Of a DNA stretch of 64,000 bases, positions 9,288-17,567 are shown one piece after another (the first letter of the stretch is position 1; every line of letters begins with the position of its first letter). This DNA is from Woeseia oceani (GTDB lineage: Bacteria; Pseudomonadota; Gammaproteobacteria; Steroidobacterales; Woeseiaceae), in the NCBI RefSeq assembly GCF_001677435.1, contig NZ_CP016268.1, positions 682,001 to 746,000 on the forward strand, read 5' to 3'. Under the pieces are notes generated by a model, which saw only the letters and a list, made by a program, of their open reading frames with translations, was not told the origin of the DNA and ran no database searches. A program made the translations under genes and the position numbers.

Positions 9288-10013
9288 CTAACCGAAGCTG
9301 AGCTGTGACTCGAAATCCTTGCGGGATGCGGCATCCGTCCGGGCGGCCGCGCGCAAACTGAGCCAGGCAGCCTCAGGGTCTGCTGCGCTTTGACTGTTTT
9401 CCTGGAATCGCAAAAGCCAGGCGCGCAATGCGGAGACATGAATGACATTTTCGGCCGGAGCGGTCGGTACCTGCACATCGCCGCTGAACACCACAAGGTT
9501 GACGACTGGCATGTCGCCGACAATTTCCTGCAGGGCACGCACACGGCCCGCGTTCTGTATCAGTGGGTTGAGGAATCGGCGCCGCTCAACACCGTCAACG
9601 TTGGTCCACTGCGGATCTCGTGCTGCGCCGAAAACCGTGCCGTTGCAACTTTTCGCCCTGATGCAAATGATGGCGCCGGAGGTGAGTACGGCGTGGTCGA
9701 TCCGGTTCAGTCCGTCGCAGGTGCCCGGCAGAATGAAGTTATCGAGGCGTTCAAAGCGACCACTGCGAATGGCGTTTTTTACCCGGCGGCCACCCAGCCA
9801 GCGATTGGCAGACTGCAGCAGCGGGGCTGCCCGGTTGCGAACCAACAAGGCCACGACTATTGCTGCACCGGCACACAGTAACGCCAGTGTGAAGCCGCTG
9901 CCTTGCAGGCCGGTGTCAACGTCCTCGGCCGCTGCCGCGCTGGCAGCTAATGGCAGCGCCAGCATAGTTGCGGCGGTGGTCAGGCGTTGCAAGAGTCTTG
10001 AAGGCATGGTCAT
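9288..10013 (-). CDS. NERD (nuclease-related) domain protein with signal/membrane anchor
   Basis: About 241 residues from the chosen ATG (MTMPSRLLQ); a 14-residue longer frame start is possible. An N-terminal signal-like segment (residues 5-27) and a second hydrophobic helix (about 40-57) precede a NERD-type domain. The domain shows NRIDHAVLTSGAIICIRAKSCNGTVFG and the late RRFLNPLIQNAGRVRAL. NERD domains usually have an Asp in the IDHVV strand and a Glu-x-Lys in the next one. Here the Asp is kept but the Glu position reads Arg (RAK), so nuclease activity is doubtful. The function is unknown. The neighbours on the same strand are an ABC ATPase and DUF819. Confidence 0.78.
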   Translation of the reverse strand: MTMPSRLLQRLTTAATMLALPLAASAAAAEDVDTGLQGSGFTLALLCAGAAIVVALLVRNRAAPLLQSANRWLGGRRVKNAIRSGRFERLDNFILPGTCDGLNRIDHAVLTSGAIICIRAKSCNGTVFGAARDPQWTNVDGVERRRFLNPLIQNAGRVRALQEIVGDMPVVNLVVFSGDVQVPTAPAENVIHVSALRAWLLRFQENSQSAADPEAAWLSLRAAARTDAASRKDFESQLSFG

Positions 10014-10088
10014 AGCGTAGTCTGGCAGGGTGCGAAAGTCGGCGTAACAGGTCACGTTTTGGTTCTGGAGGGCGGCTGCGGCCAGGAA

Positions 10089-10925
10089 TCAGGCCTGGTC
10101 TGGCAGGGAGTTGTCATTTGGCGGATAAGCCAGAAAGTAGTCATCCACTCGCGCGACCCGCATTGGGACAACAAAGGCGGCCTGCAGGTTGCTAGCCGTC
10201 AGTACGGCCTCACGACTGCCGTCGGCCACGATCTGGCCGTCGCGCAGCAGGATGACCCGGCTGACTGACGGTGGGATTTCGTGTATCGCGTGGGTCGCCA
10301 TCACGATGTTCTTGCCAGCGTCGACGAGCCTGCGGATTCTCGCGAGATAGTCGAAGCTTGCAGCGAGATCGAGTCCGGCAGTGGGTTCATCGAGTATCAG
10401 TGTCTGCGGGTCATGGACCAGTGCGCGTGCCAGCAGGCAGCGGCGTTGCTGCCCGGTGGACATTCGTTTGAGCGGAGTATCCACCAGGGCTTCAACCCCC
10501 AGTTCGGCCATGACGGCGCGTGCCCTGTCCAGTTGCTCGGGACGCAACCGTCTGGCGACCATACCGTGTACGCCGACACTGGAATGAAACCCGGAAACGA
10601 CCACGTGCAGGCCGCTCGTCGTTGCCGTGTAGCGGGTCTGCAGATCGTGCGAGACCAGCCCGATCTGCGCGCGCAATTCCCAGACGTTCCAGGTATCCCG
10701 CCCCAGTATTCGCACTGAGGAGTCCGCGCTGACGACCGGATAAATCGCACGGTTGACGAGTTTCAGCAGGGTCGTCTTGCCCGAGCCGTTCGGCCCGAGT
10801 ATGGCGACTTGCTGGTGTTGCGGGATGGTCAGATTGAGGTTCTTGAAAACGCGGGTATCTCCGCGCCAGACCGTTGCATTCTGAATCTCGATTAAGGGCA
10901 GTTCGTCGTTCGTTGGTTTCGTCAT
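10089..10925 (-). CDS. ABC transporter ATP-binding protein (YlmA/ModF-like)
   Basis: A 278-residue single nucleotide-binding domain. Walker A is GPNGSGKT, the signature is MSTGQQRR (the S-T-G-Q form common in YlmA-like ATPases), and Walker B is LILDEP followed by an H-loop in MATHAIHE. The chosen ATG (MTKPTNDELP) puts the domain at a normal length; the open frame continues 157 codons upstream, but that part lies inside and antisense-frame to the MATE gene and looks like noise. No permease or binding-protein gene is adjacent, so the partner is unknown, or it may act as a soluble regulator. A short gap separates it from the MATE exporter on the same strand. Confidence 0.88.
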   Translation of the reverse strand: MTKPTNDELPLIEIQNATVWRGDTRVFKNLNLTIPQHQQVAILGPNGSGKTTLLKLVNRAIYPVVSADSSVRILGRDTWNVWELRAQIGLVSHDLQTRYTATTSGLHVVVSGFHSSVGVHGMVARRLRPEQLDRARAVMAELGVEALVDTPLKRMSTGQQRRCLLARALVHDPQTLILDEPTAGLDLAASFDYLARIRRLVDAGKNIVMATHAIHEIPPSVSRVILLRDGQIVADGSREAVLTASNLQAAFVVPMRVARVDDYFLAYPPNDNSLPDQA

Positions 10926-11122
10926 GGTTCGGGCGGTGGTGTTCGGTTGTTCAGGATTTTTCGCGGCATGCGCCCGGTCATCCAGTGTCGGCGAGCGAGT
11001 GCAGCACGCAAGGCGTGTCACGGGCGCAGCGTACCAGTCCGCTCGCGCAAAGTGCACCGCTGTTTTTGCTTGAGAGCGATTGGGCGCGCCAGCGTCGTCT
11101 AGTGTTCTGCGAACGTTGTCAA

Positions 11123-12544
11123 TCAGGCCTTCTGCAAGCGCCATTTTCCGCGCCGAAAAAGAATGACGGCCAACACGGTTAATAATGATTCGCTGATCAC
11201 GATGGACAGAAACACGCCGTTCGGTCCGAAACCCGCCATCGTTGCCAGCCAATACGCGAGCGGAATCTGGATAGCCCAGAAGCAGACGAAATTCAGTGCC
11301 GACGGTGTTCGGGTATCGCCGGCACCATTCAATGCCTGGATGATGATCATGCCGACGGCATACATCGGATAGCCGATGCCCATGATGCGCAGGCAATTCG
11401 TGCCGTAATGCAGTATCTCGGGATCATCCGAGAACCACTGTACGATGTAGGGAGCAAACACCAGCAGCAGTATGCCCAGAATCGTGAGGAAGCCGGCGTT
11501 ATAGCGGGCGGCCGTCCACACGGATTGCTCCGCCCGGTCGGGTTTGGCCGCGCCGAGGTTCTGGCCGACCAGCGTGGCGGCGGCATTGCCGAGCCCCCAG
11601 GCAGGCAGAATCGCGAACTCGATAAGGCGCAGGGCAATGGTGTAGGCAGCCACCGGCGCACTGCCGTAGATCGCGACGATGCGCATGACGATTATCCAGC
11701 TCGATGTGGTTATCAGAAACTGGCCGATACCTCCGACTGAGATCGACAGCATGCGGCCAATTACTTGTGGCGCAATTCGCAAGTGACGCAGTTGGAAGCG
11801 GAGCCGGCCCTTACTGTTCAGCAAATACCAGCCGAGGTACACCACGCCGCAACTGCGTCCGATCGTCGTTGCGATGGCAGCGCCACTGACACCCAGTTCG
11901 GGAAACGGGCCCCAGCCGAAAATCAGGCAGGGATCGAGCAGGATGTTGACGGCATTGGCAATGGCCAGTGCGCGCAGTGCGACCGGCGCATCCCCGGCGC
12001 CGCGAAACGCCGCATTCAGCAGGAACAGGAACAGGATGCTTCCCGAGCCGCCAAGCAGAATGACGGTATAGCCGCCACCCGTCGTGATGACCTCGGCTTC
12101 TGCGCCCATCAGAGCCAGCAGATCACGCGCGTAGTAACTGCCTGCAAGCCCAATCAATGCGGACAGGATCAGTCCGACCCAAATAGCCTGGCCGGTGACC
12201 TGTGCGGCAGAGTCAGGGCGCTTCGCTCCTATGCGCCGGGATACCATTGCCGTGACGCCCATGCCGAGGCCTATGGCAACGGCGTACAACACGGTAACCA
12301 GCGCTTCAGTGAGTCCAACGGCAGCAACCGCAGCGGTGCCGAGTTGCGACACGAATGCAATGTCCACAACAGCGAAAATCGCTTCCATGGACATTTCCAG
12401 CATCATGGGAAAAGCAAGCAAGCCGAGTGAGCGAGCAACCGGTCCACGGGTAAAATCTGTTTCATTGTCTGCCAGCGCGGCACGCACGAAGGCGAACGTT
12501 CGTTGCCTCAGTGTTAGTTCGTTATTGCTATTGGCGTAAGTCAT
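11123..12544 (-). CDS. MATE family efflux transporter
   Basis: A 473-residue, 12-helix multidrug and toxin extrusion protein that uses a sodium or proton gradient to export cationic drugs or metabolites. The N-terminal half has GLLAFPMMLEMSMEAIFAVVDIAFVSQLGTAAVAAVGL, a typical helix 1-2 region, and the second half repeats the pattern (GLGNAAATLVGQNLGA, MGIGYPMYAVGMIIIQALNGAGDT). The GAGDT motif appears twice (FRGAGDAP and LNGAGDTR), as expected of the duplicated fold. The N-terminal 30 residues are hydrophilic. It precedes the ABC ATPase on the same strand, separated by about 200 bases. Confidence 0.95.
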   Translation of the reverse strand: MTYANSNNELTLRQRTFAFVRAALADNETDFTRGPVARSLGLLAFPMMLEMSMEAIFAVVDIAFVSQLGTAAVAAVGLTEALVTVLYAVAIGLGMGVTAMVSRRIGAKRPDSAAQVTGQAIWVGLILSALIGLAGSYYARDLLALMGAEAEVITTGGGYTVILLGGSGSILFLFLLNAAFRGAGDAPVALRALAIANAVNILLDPCLIFGWGPFPELGVSGAAIATTIGRSCGVVYLGWYLLNSKGRLRFQLRHLRIAPQVIGRMLSISVGGIGQFLITTSSWIIVMRIVAIYGSAPVAAYTIALRLIEFAILPAWGLGNAAATLVGQNLGAAKPDRAEQSVWTAARYNAGFLTILGILLLVFAPYIVQWFSDDPEILHYGTNCLRIMGIGYPMYAVGMIIIQALNGAGDTRTPSALNFVCFWAIQIPLAYWLATMAGFGPNGVFLSIVISESLLTVLAVILFRRGKWRLQKA

Positions 12545-12886
12545 TATTGTTCTTGCCCTGCTTTGTTGCCCGACCTGTAATTGACAGGCACAACTATGGA
12601 TTCCGGAGATGCGTGACCGGAAACGTTTTCAGGAAAGACGATTCGGGCTACGCGGTAGGTGCGTGGCGGTGCGCGTCGAATACTGTTGCGGTAGTGGCCA
12701 GCAGTACGGCAGCACGATCTTGCCAGACGATGACAGCGGTCAGCATTGTGTGTGCAATGATCTTCATCGGTGGCTCGATGGGCAGAACGTGGTGGTTGTT
12801 TGAACTTACTCGCCGGATGCTAACCGATCGTCGTTGATTGTCAACGACAGGCCAGCGTTCAGTAATGCCTGCAAGGAGGGTCGGAG
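12545..12886. other. divergent intergenic region, MATE / small membrane protein
   Basis: About 340 bases between divergent genes. One 64-codon frame on the plus strand (12609-12803) encodes a Cys/Arg-rich peptide beginning MRDRKRF; its ATG directly abuts GGAG without spacing, so translation is doubtful and I do not call it. No hairpin with a T tract or other structured feature is obvious. Confidence 0.4.
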
Positions 12887-13042
12887 ATGGATGACGGAGT
12901 ATGGATTGCGCTTGGTATCGTTCTGCTGGTCGTGATTTACGTTCTGGCCAAAGTGCTGCAGCACATGCGGCGGAGTCGTGAGCTGTGGGAGAAAGTCGAC
13001 AAGAGCAAGCTGCGCGAATGGGAGGACGAAGACGACTGGTAA
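12887..13042 (+). CDS. small single-span membrane protein (51 aa)
   Basis: A 51-codon frame with ATG at 12887 and TAA at 13040-13042, preceded by a strong ribosome-binding site (AAGGAGGG about 7 bases upstream). The peptide starts MDDGVWIALG, continues with one hydrophobic helix (about residues 5-24), and ends in a highly charged tail with KSKLREWEDEDDW. It is of the single-span, acidic-tail type. I do not recognise a family. The strong Shine-Dalgarno and clean amphipathic layout make it likely real, although it is short. It lies upstream of the dienelactone-hydrolase lipoprotein gene on the same strand, about 90 bases apart. Confidence 0.7.
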   Translation: MDDGVWIALGIVLLVVIYVLAKVLQHMRRSRELWEKVDKSKLREWEDEDDW

Positions 13043-13135
13043 AGGGCCGGAGTGCGACGGCCCGCGATTTTCGATTACACTAGCGCCCACAGCGACAGTC
13101 CGGCGCCCGCCGCCAGCAGTATTGTGGAGAAGTGA

Positions 13136-14029
13136 ATGAGTATGTTTGGCAAGCGACTTGCGATAGCCCTACTGGCCTGGTTTGCGCTGCTGGGGCTTGC
13201 TGCGTGCGGCGGCGGTACCGAGAGTCAGGAAGAGGCTGCGCGTAATAATGTCGACGCAATGTCCCGGGAACATGCCAACGACACTGCGACACCCAGCCCT
13301 GCTGCCGACATTGCACTTGAGCGTGCCGTCGTTACCGAGCGTTTACCGTATGCCGAGGTCAACGAGGAGCTGGTGTACGGTCATTTTGTGTTTCCCGCGG
13401 ATATGGTTGAGCCGCTGCCCGCCGTTATCGTCATTCACGAGTGGTGGGGGTTGAACGAAGGTGTCGAGGCGATGGCCGACAGAATTGCGGCCGAAGGTTA
13501 CATAGTTCTCGCCGTTGATCTGTTCGGTGGTAAGTCGGCCGCGACACCGGCTGAGGCACGCGAGCTGATGATGCGTGTTGTGGAGAACCCTGAACCCGCG
13601 AACGAGAATCTGCGGCAGGCCTATGACTTTGTGAAGAATACCGCCGGCGCGCCGCGCATCGGTTCATTGGGTTGGTGTTTCGGCGGAAGCTGGTCGCTGA
13701 ATACGGCGCTGTTGTTTCCAGACGAGCTTGATGCCGCGGTTATCTACTACGGACAAGTGACTAACGATGAAGAGCGACTGCGGCCTTTGAATGTGCCGCT
13801 GCTGGGGATTTTTGCCGCCGACGACAGTGGTATACGGGTCGAATCAGTGCGCGAATTCGAGGCGGCGCTCGAACGTCTGCGCAAGGACTACGATATCCGC
13901 ATTTTCGACGGGGTCGGGCACGCTTTTGCCAACCCTACCGGCAACAACTATGACGCAGAGTCGGCGCACGAGGCGTGGGGCCTCGTGGTCGAGTTTCTGC
14001 GCAGCAACCTGGGTGCAGGTGGTACTTAG
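13136..14029 (+). CDS. dienelactone hydrolase-family lipoprotein
   Basis: A 297-residue alpha/beta hydrolase of the dienelactone hydrolase family with a lipoprotein signal: hydrophobic N-terminus and lipobox LAAC (Cys 24). The catalytic features are visible: E102 in HEWWG, nucleophile C181 in GWCFGGS, Asp in FAADDSG (229/230) and H262 in VGHAF. A Cys nucleophile with the GxCxGG setting is the classical arrangement. About 35 low-complexity Ala/Thr/Pro residues link the anchor to the domain. The substrate is not predictable; many such proteins are broad esterases acting in the envelope. It ends only 6 bases from the convergent unknown secreted protein. Confidence 0.92.
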   Translation: MSMFGKRLAIALLAWFALLGLAACGGGTESQEEAARNNVDAMSREHANDTATPSPAADIALERAVVTERLPYAEVNEELVYGHFVFPADMVEPLPAVIVIHEWWGLNEGVEAMADRIAAEGYIVLAVDLFGGKSAATPAEARELMMRVVENPEPANENLRQAYDFVKNTAGAPRIGSLGWCFGGSWSLNTALLFPDELDAAVIYYGQVTNDEERLRPLNVPLLGIFAADDSGIRVESVREFEAALERLRKDYDIRIFDGVGHAFANPTGNNYDAESAHEAWGLVVEFLRSNLGAGGT

Positions 14030-14035
14030 TCGTCC

Positions 14036-14590
14036 TCAGGGCCCGCTGCTGCCGGCTTGCGGGTCACAAACAAGGTCAATATCCAGCGAGCGCGATACAT
14101 AAGTAATACGTTGCTGTTGTTCACCGGATACGCAGAGCAGGGCCGCATGTGCTGATAATGCGGCCGCAATCGTCAGGCGTTGAGCGGCGACGTTGCCTGA
14201 ATGGTCGTTTTCGGTCTTGGCTTCGGCCTCTTCCGCCAACGCCGTTGCCTCACAAAAGCCGGACAAAGGAATCGGTGCAAGTTGATTGGCTGGCACCGAA
14301 AGCTTGGCGTCCAAAGATGTCTGTGATTGGCTGAGCGACGTGGGGTCTATGTTGAGTCGGCTGTCGGCAATGCTTAGCGACAGGCCGCCCGCGACCCAAT
14401 TGTCCGCGCAGGCCGGCTGCAGCGAAAACGTGTAATCAAGCTTCGGCAGGGTGAGAAAGCTGCGGCCCGGCTCACGCAAAGCAACTTTAACCACCGGCGT
14501 GTCGGCGCTGACGCTCAGTGCATGCGGCGTCTCGGCGGCGGCCAGAATGGGTAACAGGACGGGGGTAAGAAGGAACATTCGGTTTTTCAT
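14036..14590 (-). CDS. hypothetical secreted protein
   Basis: A 184-residue protein with a signal peptide (MKNRMFLLTPVLLPILAAAE, probable cleavage after AAA or near ETPHA). The mature part contains several short beta-like segments and three Cys residues (near residues 61, 113 and 153, plus one near the end in LVCDP), consistent with periplasmic disulfides. I recognise no domain. It is convergent with the dienelactone-hydrolase lipoprotein at 6 bases and divergent from the PGPGW membrane protein. It may be lineage-specific. Confidence 0.65.
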   Translation of the reverse strand: MKNRMFLLTPVLLPILAAAETPHALSVSADTPVVKVALREPGRSFLTLPKLDYTFSLQPACADNWVAGGLSLSIADSRLNIDPTSLSQSQTSLDAKLSVPANQLAPIPLSGFCEATALAEEAEAKTENDHSGNVAAQRLTIAAALSAHAALLCVSGEQQQRITYVSRSLDIDLVCDPQAGSSGP

Positions 14591-14694
14591 CAGTCCAAGG
14601 CTACGATACGGCAGTAAAAAAACACAAGCGTCGATTGTCGGGCAAATGCCGGCAACGCTTGATATTACGATTTAGCTCGGGTTTGGCGGCGCTT

Positions 14695-14967
14695 ATGAAG
14701 TCTCTCTACGAAGTTCCTTATCGCTATGCGAAGCGCATAGTGATCGCGGTAATTGGCGGTACCGTCTTTCTGGCGGGTGTGATCATGCTGGTAACGCCGG
14801 GTCCGGCATTCGTGGTTATTCCAATCGGCCTCGGGATCCTTGGTCTGGAGTTTGCCTGGGCACGCCGCTGGCTGGCCAAAATTCGACAGAAAATCAGTGA
14901 GCAGGCATCCCGCGTGCGTGGCAAACAGGCTGATATGCGCCGCCGGTCAGTGGCGGACAAGTTGTAG
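14695..14967 (+). CDS. PGPGW-type small transmembrane protein
   Basis: A 90-residue protein with two predicted membrane helices (about residues 15-37 and 42-55) linked by MLVTPGPAFVVIPIGLGILGLEFAWARRWL. The TPGPxxxxIPxGLxxLxxEFxWAR pattern matches the PGPGW/TIGR02611-like family of putative transmembrane proteins of unknown function. The C-terminal 30 residues are strongly basic and probably cytoplasmic. The chosen ATG (MKSLYEVP) sits after a weak ribosome-binding site; the upstream frame has no family similarity. The gene is followed by the structured GC-rich segment. Confidence 0.8.
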   Translation: MKSLYEVPYRYAKRIVIAVIGGTVFLAGVIMLVTPGPAFVVIPIGLGILGLEFAWARRWLAKIRQKISEQASRVRGKQADMRRRSVADKL

Positions 14968-15248
14968 CCGCTTTCGTCGGTTTCGAATTATCGGAAAAAA
15001 AGAAGGGAGCCAGAGTGCCGTGCTTGATGCGCCGGCGCGCAGACCTTGCGGGTCTGGTCTCTGGCTCCCCAGTGTTCGCGGCAAGAAGGGGGGTTATGCC
15101 GCCGGACCGTCCTGGCCCGTATTCGCCAGCCTCCTGACTGGCGTTGGATTCCGGGGGCACGCGTTCCGACACTCTGGGGGGGGGGAGAGGTGCCGGAGTC
15201 GCGGTATTGCCACCGAAACCCGTTGCTTGATTACCGATCAGTTGCTGA
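14968..15248. other. GC-rich, hairpin-rich intergenic segment
   Basis: About 280 bases between convergent genes, without a convincing reading frame. It contains an 11-bp inverted repeat (15005-15015 with 15059-15069) enclosing a second hairpin (CAGACC/GGTCTG at 15040-15056), another hairpin at about 15130-15147 (GCCAG...CTGGC) and a run of ten G (15176-15185). Two copies of AACTGATC or its complement lie near 15235-15255. This amount of structure exceeds what a simple terminator needs and could represent a 3' UTR-derived or free-standing small RNA on the minus strand. Confidence 0.5.
14994..15069 (-). terminator. candidate intrinsic terminator (minus strand) with long, structured loop
   Basis: Read on the minus strand, CTCTGGCTCCC-type 11-bp arms (plus positions 15059-15069 and 15005-15015) pair perfectly and are followed by TTCTTTTTTT (plus 14995-15004). 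The 43-base loop holds its own 6-bp stem. It would end transcription coming from the small secreted protein gene at 15506-15249, or an RNA starting after it. The large loop is unusual for an intrinsic terminator. Confidence 0.55.
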
Positions 15249-15506
15249 TCAGTTACCTGCAATTTTTACCGCGGTACGGCCAATCAGTTCGATATCGAGA
15301 TCGAGCCGGTTTGCCGCGTTGATACGGGTTACCGCATCATTTGCTGCTGCGCGATTGGCATCAGCTGCCAGTTCGCGGGTATCTTTCTGCGCTGCTGAGG
15401 CAGGCAGGCTGCTTACGTTGTCTGCGGCCAGTACACTGACGGACCAGAGCGTAATTCCTGCGAGCATCAGGGACGTAGAGACGATCGTGCCCAATTTGCT
15501 GTTCAT
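15249..15506 (-). CDS. small secreted protein of unknown function (85 aa)
   Basis: An 85-residue protein with a clear signal peptide (MNSKLGTIVSTSLMLAGI..., cleavage probably after LAA in SVLAADN). The mature part is a short, Ala/Asn/Asp-rich helical peptide. The second ATG is preferred over an upstream in-frame ATG (at 15542) because it has a good GGAAG ribosome-binding site and opens directly with the signal peptide. No family is recognised. It is transcribed away from the sigma-54 activator gene and may be under the same regulatory region. Confidence 0.65.
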   Translation of the reverse strand: MNSKLGTIVSTSLMLAGITLWSVSVLAADNVSSLPASAAQKDTRELAADANRAAANDAVTRINAANRLDLDIELIGRTAVKIAGN

Positions 15507-15651
15507 GGTTGCTTCCTTTGCAGTCCCCCGGAGCAAGTCCATTCAAGTACCGGAGGAAAATAAAAAGTTGTTGTTCAGGCCTAGTAATGCACGGACCGTG
15601 CCAAGTTTGTGATTCGTTATTTATCAATGACTTATGAAAAAATCACTCGTT

Positions 15652-15702
15652 ACGGAATTTCGTTAATCACGGAAATTCGTAATGACATTTACGGAATTTC
15701 GT
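15652..15702. promoter_or_regulatory. three near-palindromic 12-bp repeats upstream of sigma-54 activator
   Basis: ACGGAATTTCGT at 15652-15663 and again at 15691-15702, with ACGGAAATTCGT at 15669-15680. Each fits ACGGAAWTTCGT, close to a palindrome (ACGNAATTNCGT). Copies are 17 and 22 bases apart. The last is 13 bases before the ATG of the activator and overlaps a TATATCAT segment that could be a -10. The simplest reading is an operator cluster, either autoregulatory or for a divergent control of the small secreted gene at 15506. Confidence 0.6.
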
Positions 15703-15715
15703 ATATCATGCCCGC

Positions 15716-17518
15716 ATGACCGTAACTGACGACTATCAATGGCTGTTTCGCAAAGCGCCGGGCATGGCGACCTCGATTGGCGAGGATGGCCGCTACCTGG
15801 ACGTTAACGACGCCTTTCTGAAGCGCCTCGGCTACCGCCGCGAAGACATGATCGGGCAGCGGCCGGTGCGCTACGTGACGGAAGAAAGTGCCGAAAGAAT
15901 TCAGCACGAGTTTCTGCCGATCCTGCGGCGCACCGGAAAGCTCGAAAACAAGCCGATTTCGTTCGTTGCGCACGATGGCGAGATCGTCAATTGCATGACG
16001 AGTTCAATTGTTGAGCACGATCCCGATGGTGCGGTGTTGCACACCATCGCTACCTACACGGAACTCGACGTGCAGGCGCGGGCCAATCTGAAGTACCGAC
16101 AGTTGTACCGTTCAACGCCGGCCATGTTGCACTCGGTGGACGCCGAGGGCTGTGTGGTTACGGTGACCGACCACTGGCTCAAGAAGATGGGTTACACGCG
16201 GGAAGAAGTGGTCGGGCGGTCGATCAAGGATTTCTACAGTAAAGAAGATCAGGAGCGGCTGACCACCGGCAAGCTGAAGGAACTGATCAGCGGCGGCGAA
16301 TTCACCAATGAAGCACGCCAGATGGTCACCAAGAGTGGCCAGGTTCTGGATCTGGTCATGTCTGCGACCTCCGAACGCGGGGCGTCCGGCAAGGTGCAGC
16401 GCATGCTGGTTGCGTCCAAAGATGTCACCGAGCGCAACCGGGCGGAAAGGGCGTTGCGCGATACGCTGGCAGAGAACGCGCGACTGCGCGAGGAACTGGA
16501 GCGCGAGCGCGACTACCTCCGGGAAGAGGTCAGCGTCGCTATGAATTTTGGCCGGATCGTTGGTCAGAGTCCGGCGCTGAAGCACATGTTGCGCCAGGTC
16601 GAAGCCGTTGCGCAGACGCCCGCCAGCGTATTGATACTGGGTGAATCGGGTGTGGGCAAAGAGCTGATTGCTCGTGCCATTCACGCCCGCAGCCCGCGTT
16701 CAGCGGGTTCCCTCGTCAAAGTCAACTGTGCCTCGATACCCAAAGACTTGTTCGAAAGTGAGTTCTTCGGCCACGTAAAAGGCGCGTTCACCGGCGCCCA
16801 TCGTGATCGGGTGGGTCGCTTTCAGCTCGCCGACGGGGGCACGATATTCCTCGACGAAGTGGGCGAAATCCCCTACGAGTTGCAGGGCAAATTGTTGCGG
16901 GTTCTGCAGGAAAGCGAGTTCGAACGGGTGGGCGATGATGTTACCCGCACAGTGGACGTGCGGGTGATTGCGGCTACCAACCGCGATCTTGAAAAGCTTG
17001 TTGTCGAAGGTGAGTTTCGTGAGGATCTTTTTTACCGGCTCAGTGTGTTCCCGATCGAGGTGCCACCACTACGTCGCCGTGAGCAGGACGTAGTGCACCT
17101 GGCACAACACTTTCTCGAGCAAACCTGTCAGGATTTCGGTCGTGAGCCATTGACCCTGACGCGGCATCAGGTAGAGGTCATACGAAGTTACCCTTGGCCC
17201 GGTAACGTTCGCGAATTGAAGAACGTTATCGAGCGGGCCGTGATACTTTCGCAGGGCAATGTGTTGCGTCTCGATTTGTCATTGCCGGAGGCCAATGTTA
17301 CTGCTAACGCGCCACTTGTTGCGAGTGCACCGGTAGATGCGGACACTGTGCTGACCGAAGAAGAAATACGGCAATTGCAAAAGGACAACCTGATCAAGGC
17401 GCTGCGCAAGACCGAGTGGCGGGTTTCCGGAAAACGGGGAGCCGCGGAGCTGCTGGGTATCAGGCCAACGACACTTGCGGACAGAATGAAAGCACTGGGT
17501 ATAAAAAAGCCGCACTGA
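15716..17518 (+). CDS. PAS-PAS sigma-54-dependent Fis-family transcriptional activator
   Basis: A 600-residue bacterial enhancer-binding protein. Two PAS domains (about residues 5-117 and 125-240) precede a short coiled coil (about 242-272), then an AAA+ domain with Walker A GESGVGKE (309-316), the sigma-54-contacting GAFTGA loop (356-361), Walker B GGTIFLDE (374-381) and the arginine-finger region, then a Fis-type HTH (about 560-597; RGAAELLGIRPTTLADRMKALGI). PAS domains without a receiver domain point to direct sensing of a small ligand or cofactor rather than phosphorelay. No obvious ribosome-binding site precedes the ATG; three near-palindromic repeats do. The downstream dacB, 50 bases away on the same strand, may be a target, but its -24/-12 promoter was not found. 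Confidence 0.95.
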   Translation: MTVTDDYQWLFRKAPGMATSIGEDGRYLDVNDAFLKRLGYRREDMIGQRPVRYVTEESAERIQHEFLPILRRTGKLENKPISFVAHDGEIVNCMTSSIVEHDPDGAVLHTIATYTELDVQARANLKYRQLYRSTPAMLHSVDAEGCVVTVTDHWLKKMGYTREEVVGRSIKDFYSKEDQERLTTGKLKELISGGEFTNEARQMVTKSGQVLDLVMSATSERGASGKVQRMLVASKDVTERNRAERALRDTLAENARLREELERERDYLREEVSVAMNFGRIVGQSPALKHMLRQVEAVAQTPASVLILGESGVGKELIARAIHARSPRSAGSLVKVNCASIPKDLFESEFFGHVKGAFTGAHRDRVGRFQLADGGTIFLDEVGEIPYELQGKLLRVLQESEFERVGDDVTRTVDVRVIAATNRDLEKLVVEGEFREDLFYRLSVFPIEVPPLRRREQDVVHLAQHFLEQTCQDFGREPLTLTRHQVEVIRSYPWPGNVRELKNVIERAVILSQGNVLRLDLSLPEANVTANAPLVASAPVDADTVLTEEEIRQLQKDNLIKALRKTEWRVSGKRGAAELLGIRPTTLADRMKALGIKKPH

Positions 17519-17567
17519 GAGGGTGGTAAACCCGCCAAACCGCTATTAAACCTACAGAGAGAAACGA

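Noticed and set aside
10926-11396. N-terminal 157-codon extension of the ABC ATPase frame
   Set aside because: It overlaps the MATE gene and the intergenic gap and has no ABC-domain features; the ATG at 10925 begins the domain correctly.
12609-12803. 64-codon frame beginning MRDRKRF with several Cys
   Set aside because: GGAG directly abuts its ATG with no spacing, and no homologous pattern is known to me. Kept as a possibility only.
15176-15185. Run of ten G as possible phase-variation tract
   Set aside because: It lies in an intergenic region, not inside a reading frame or between promoter elements, so slippage would not obviously switch a gene. It could also be a sequencing error spot.
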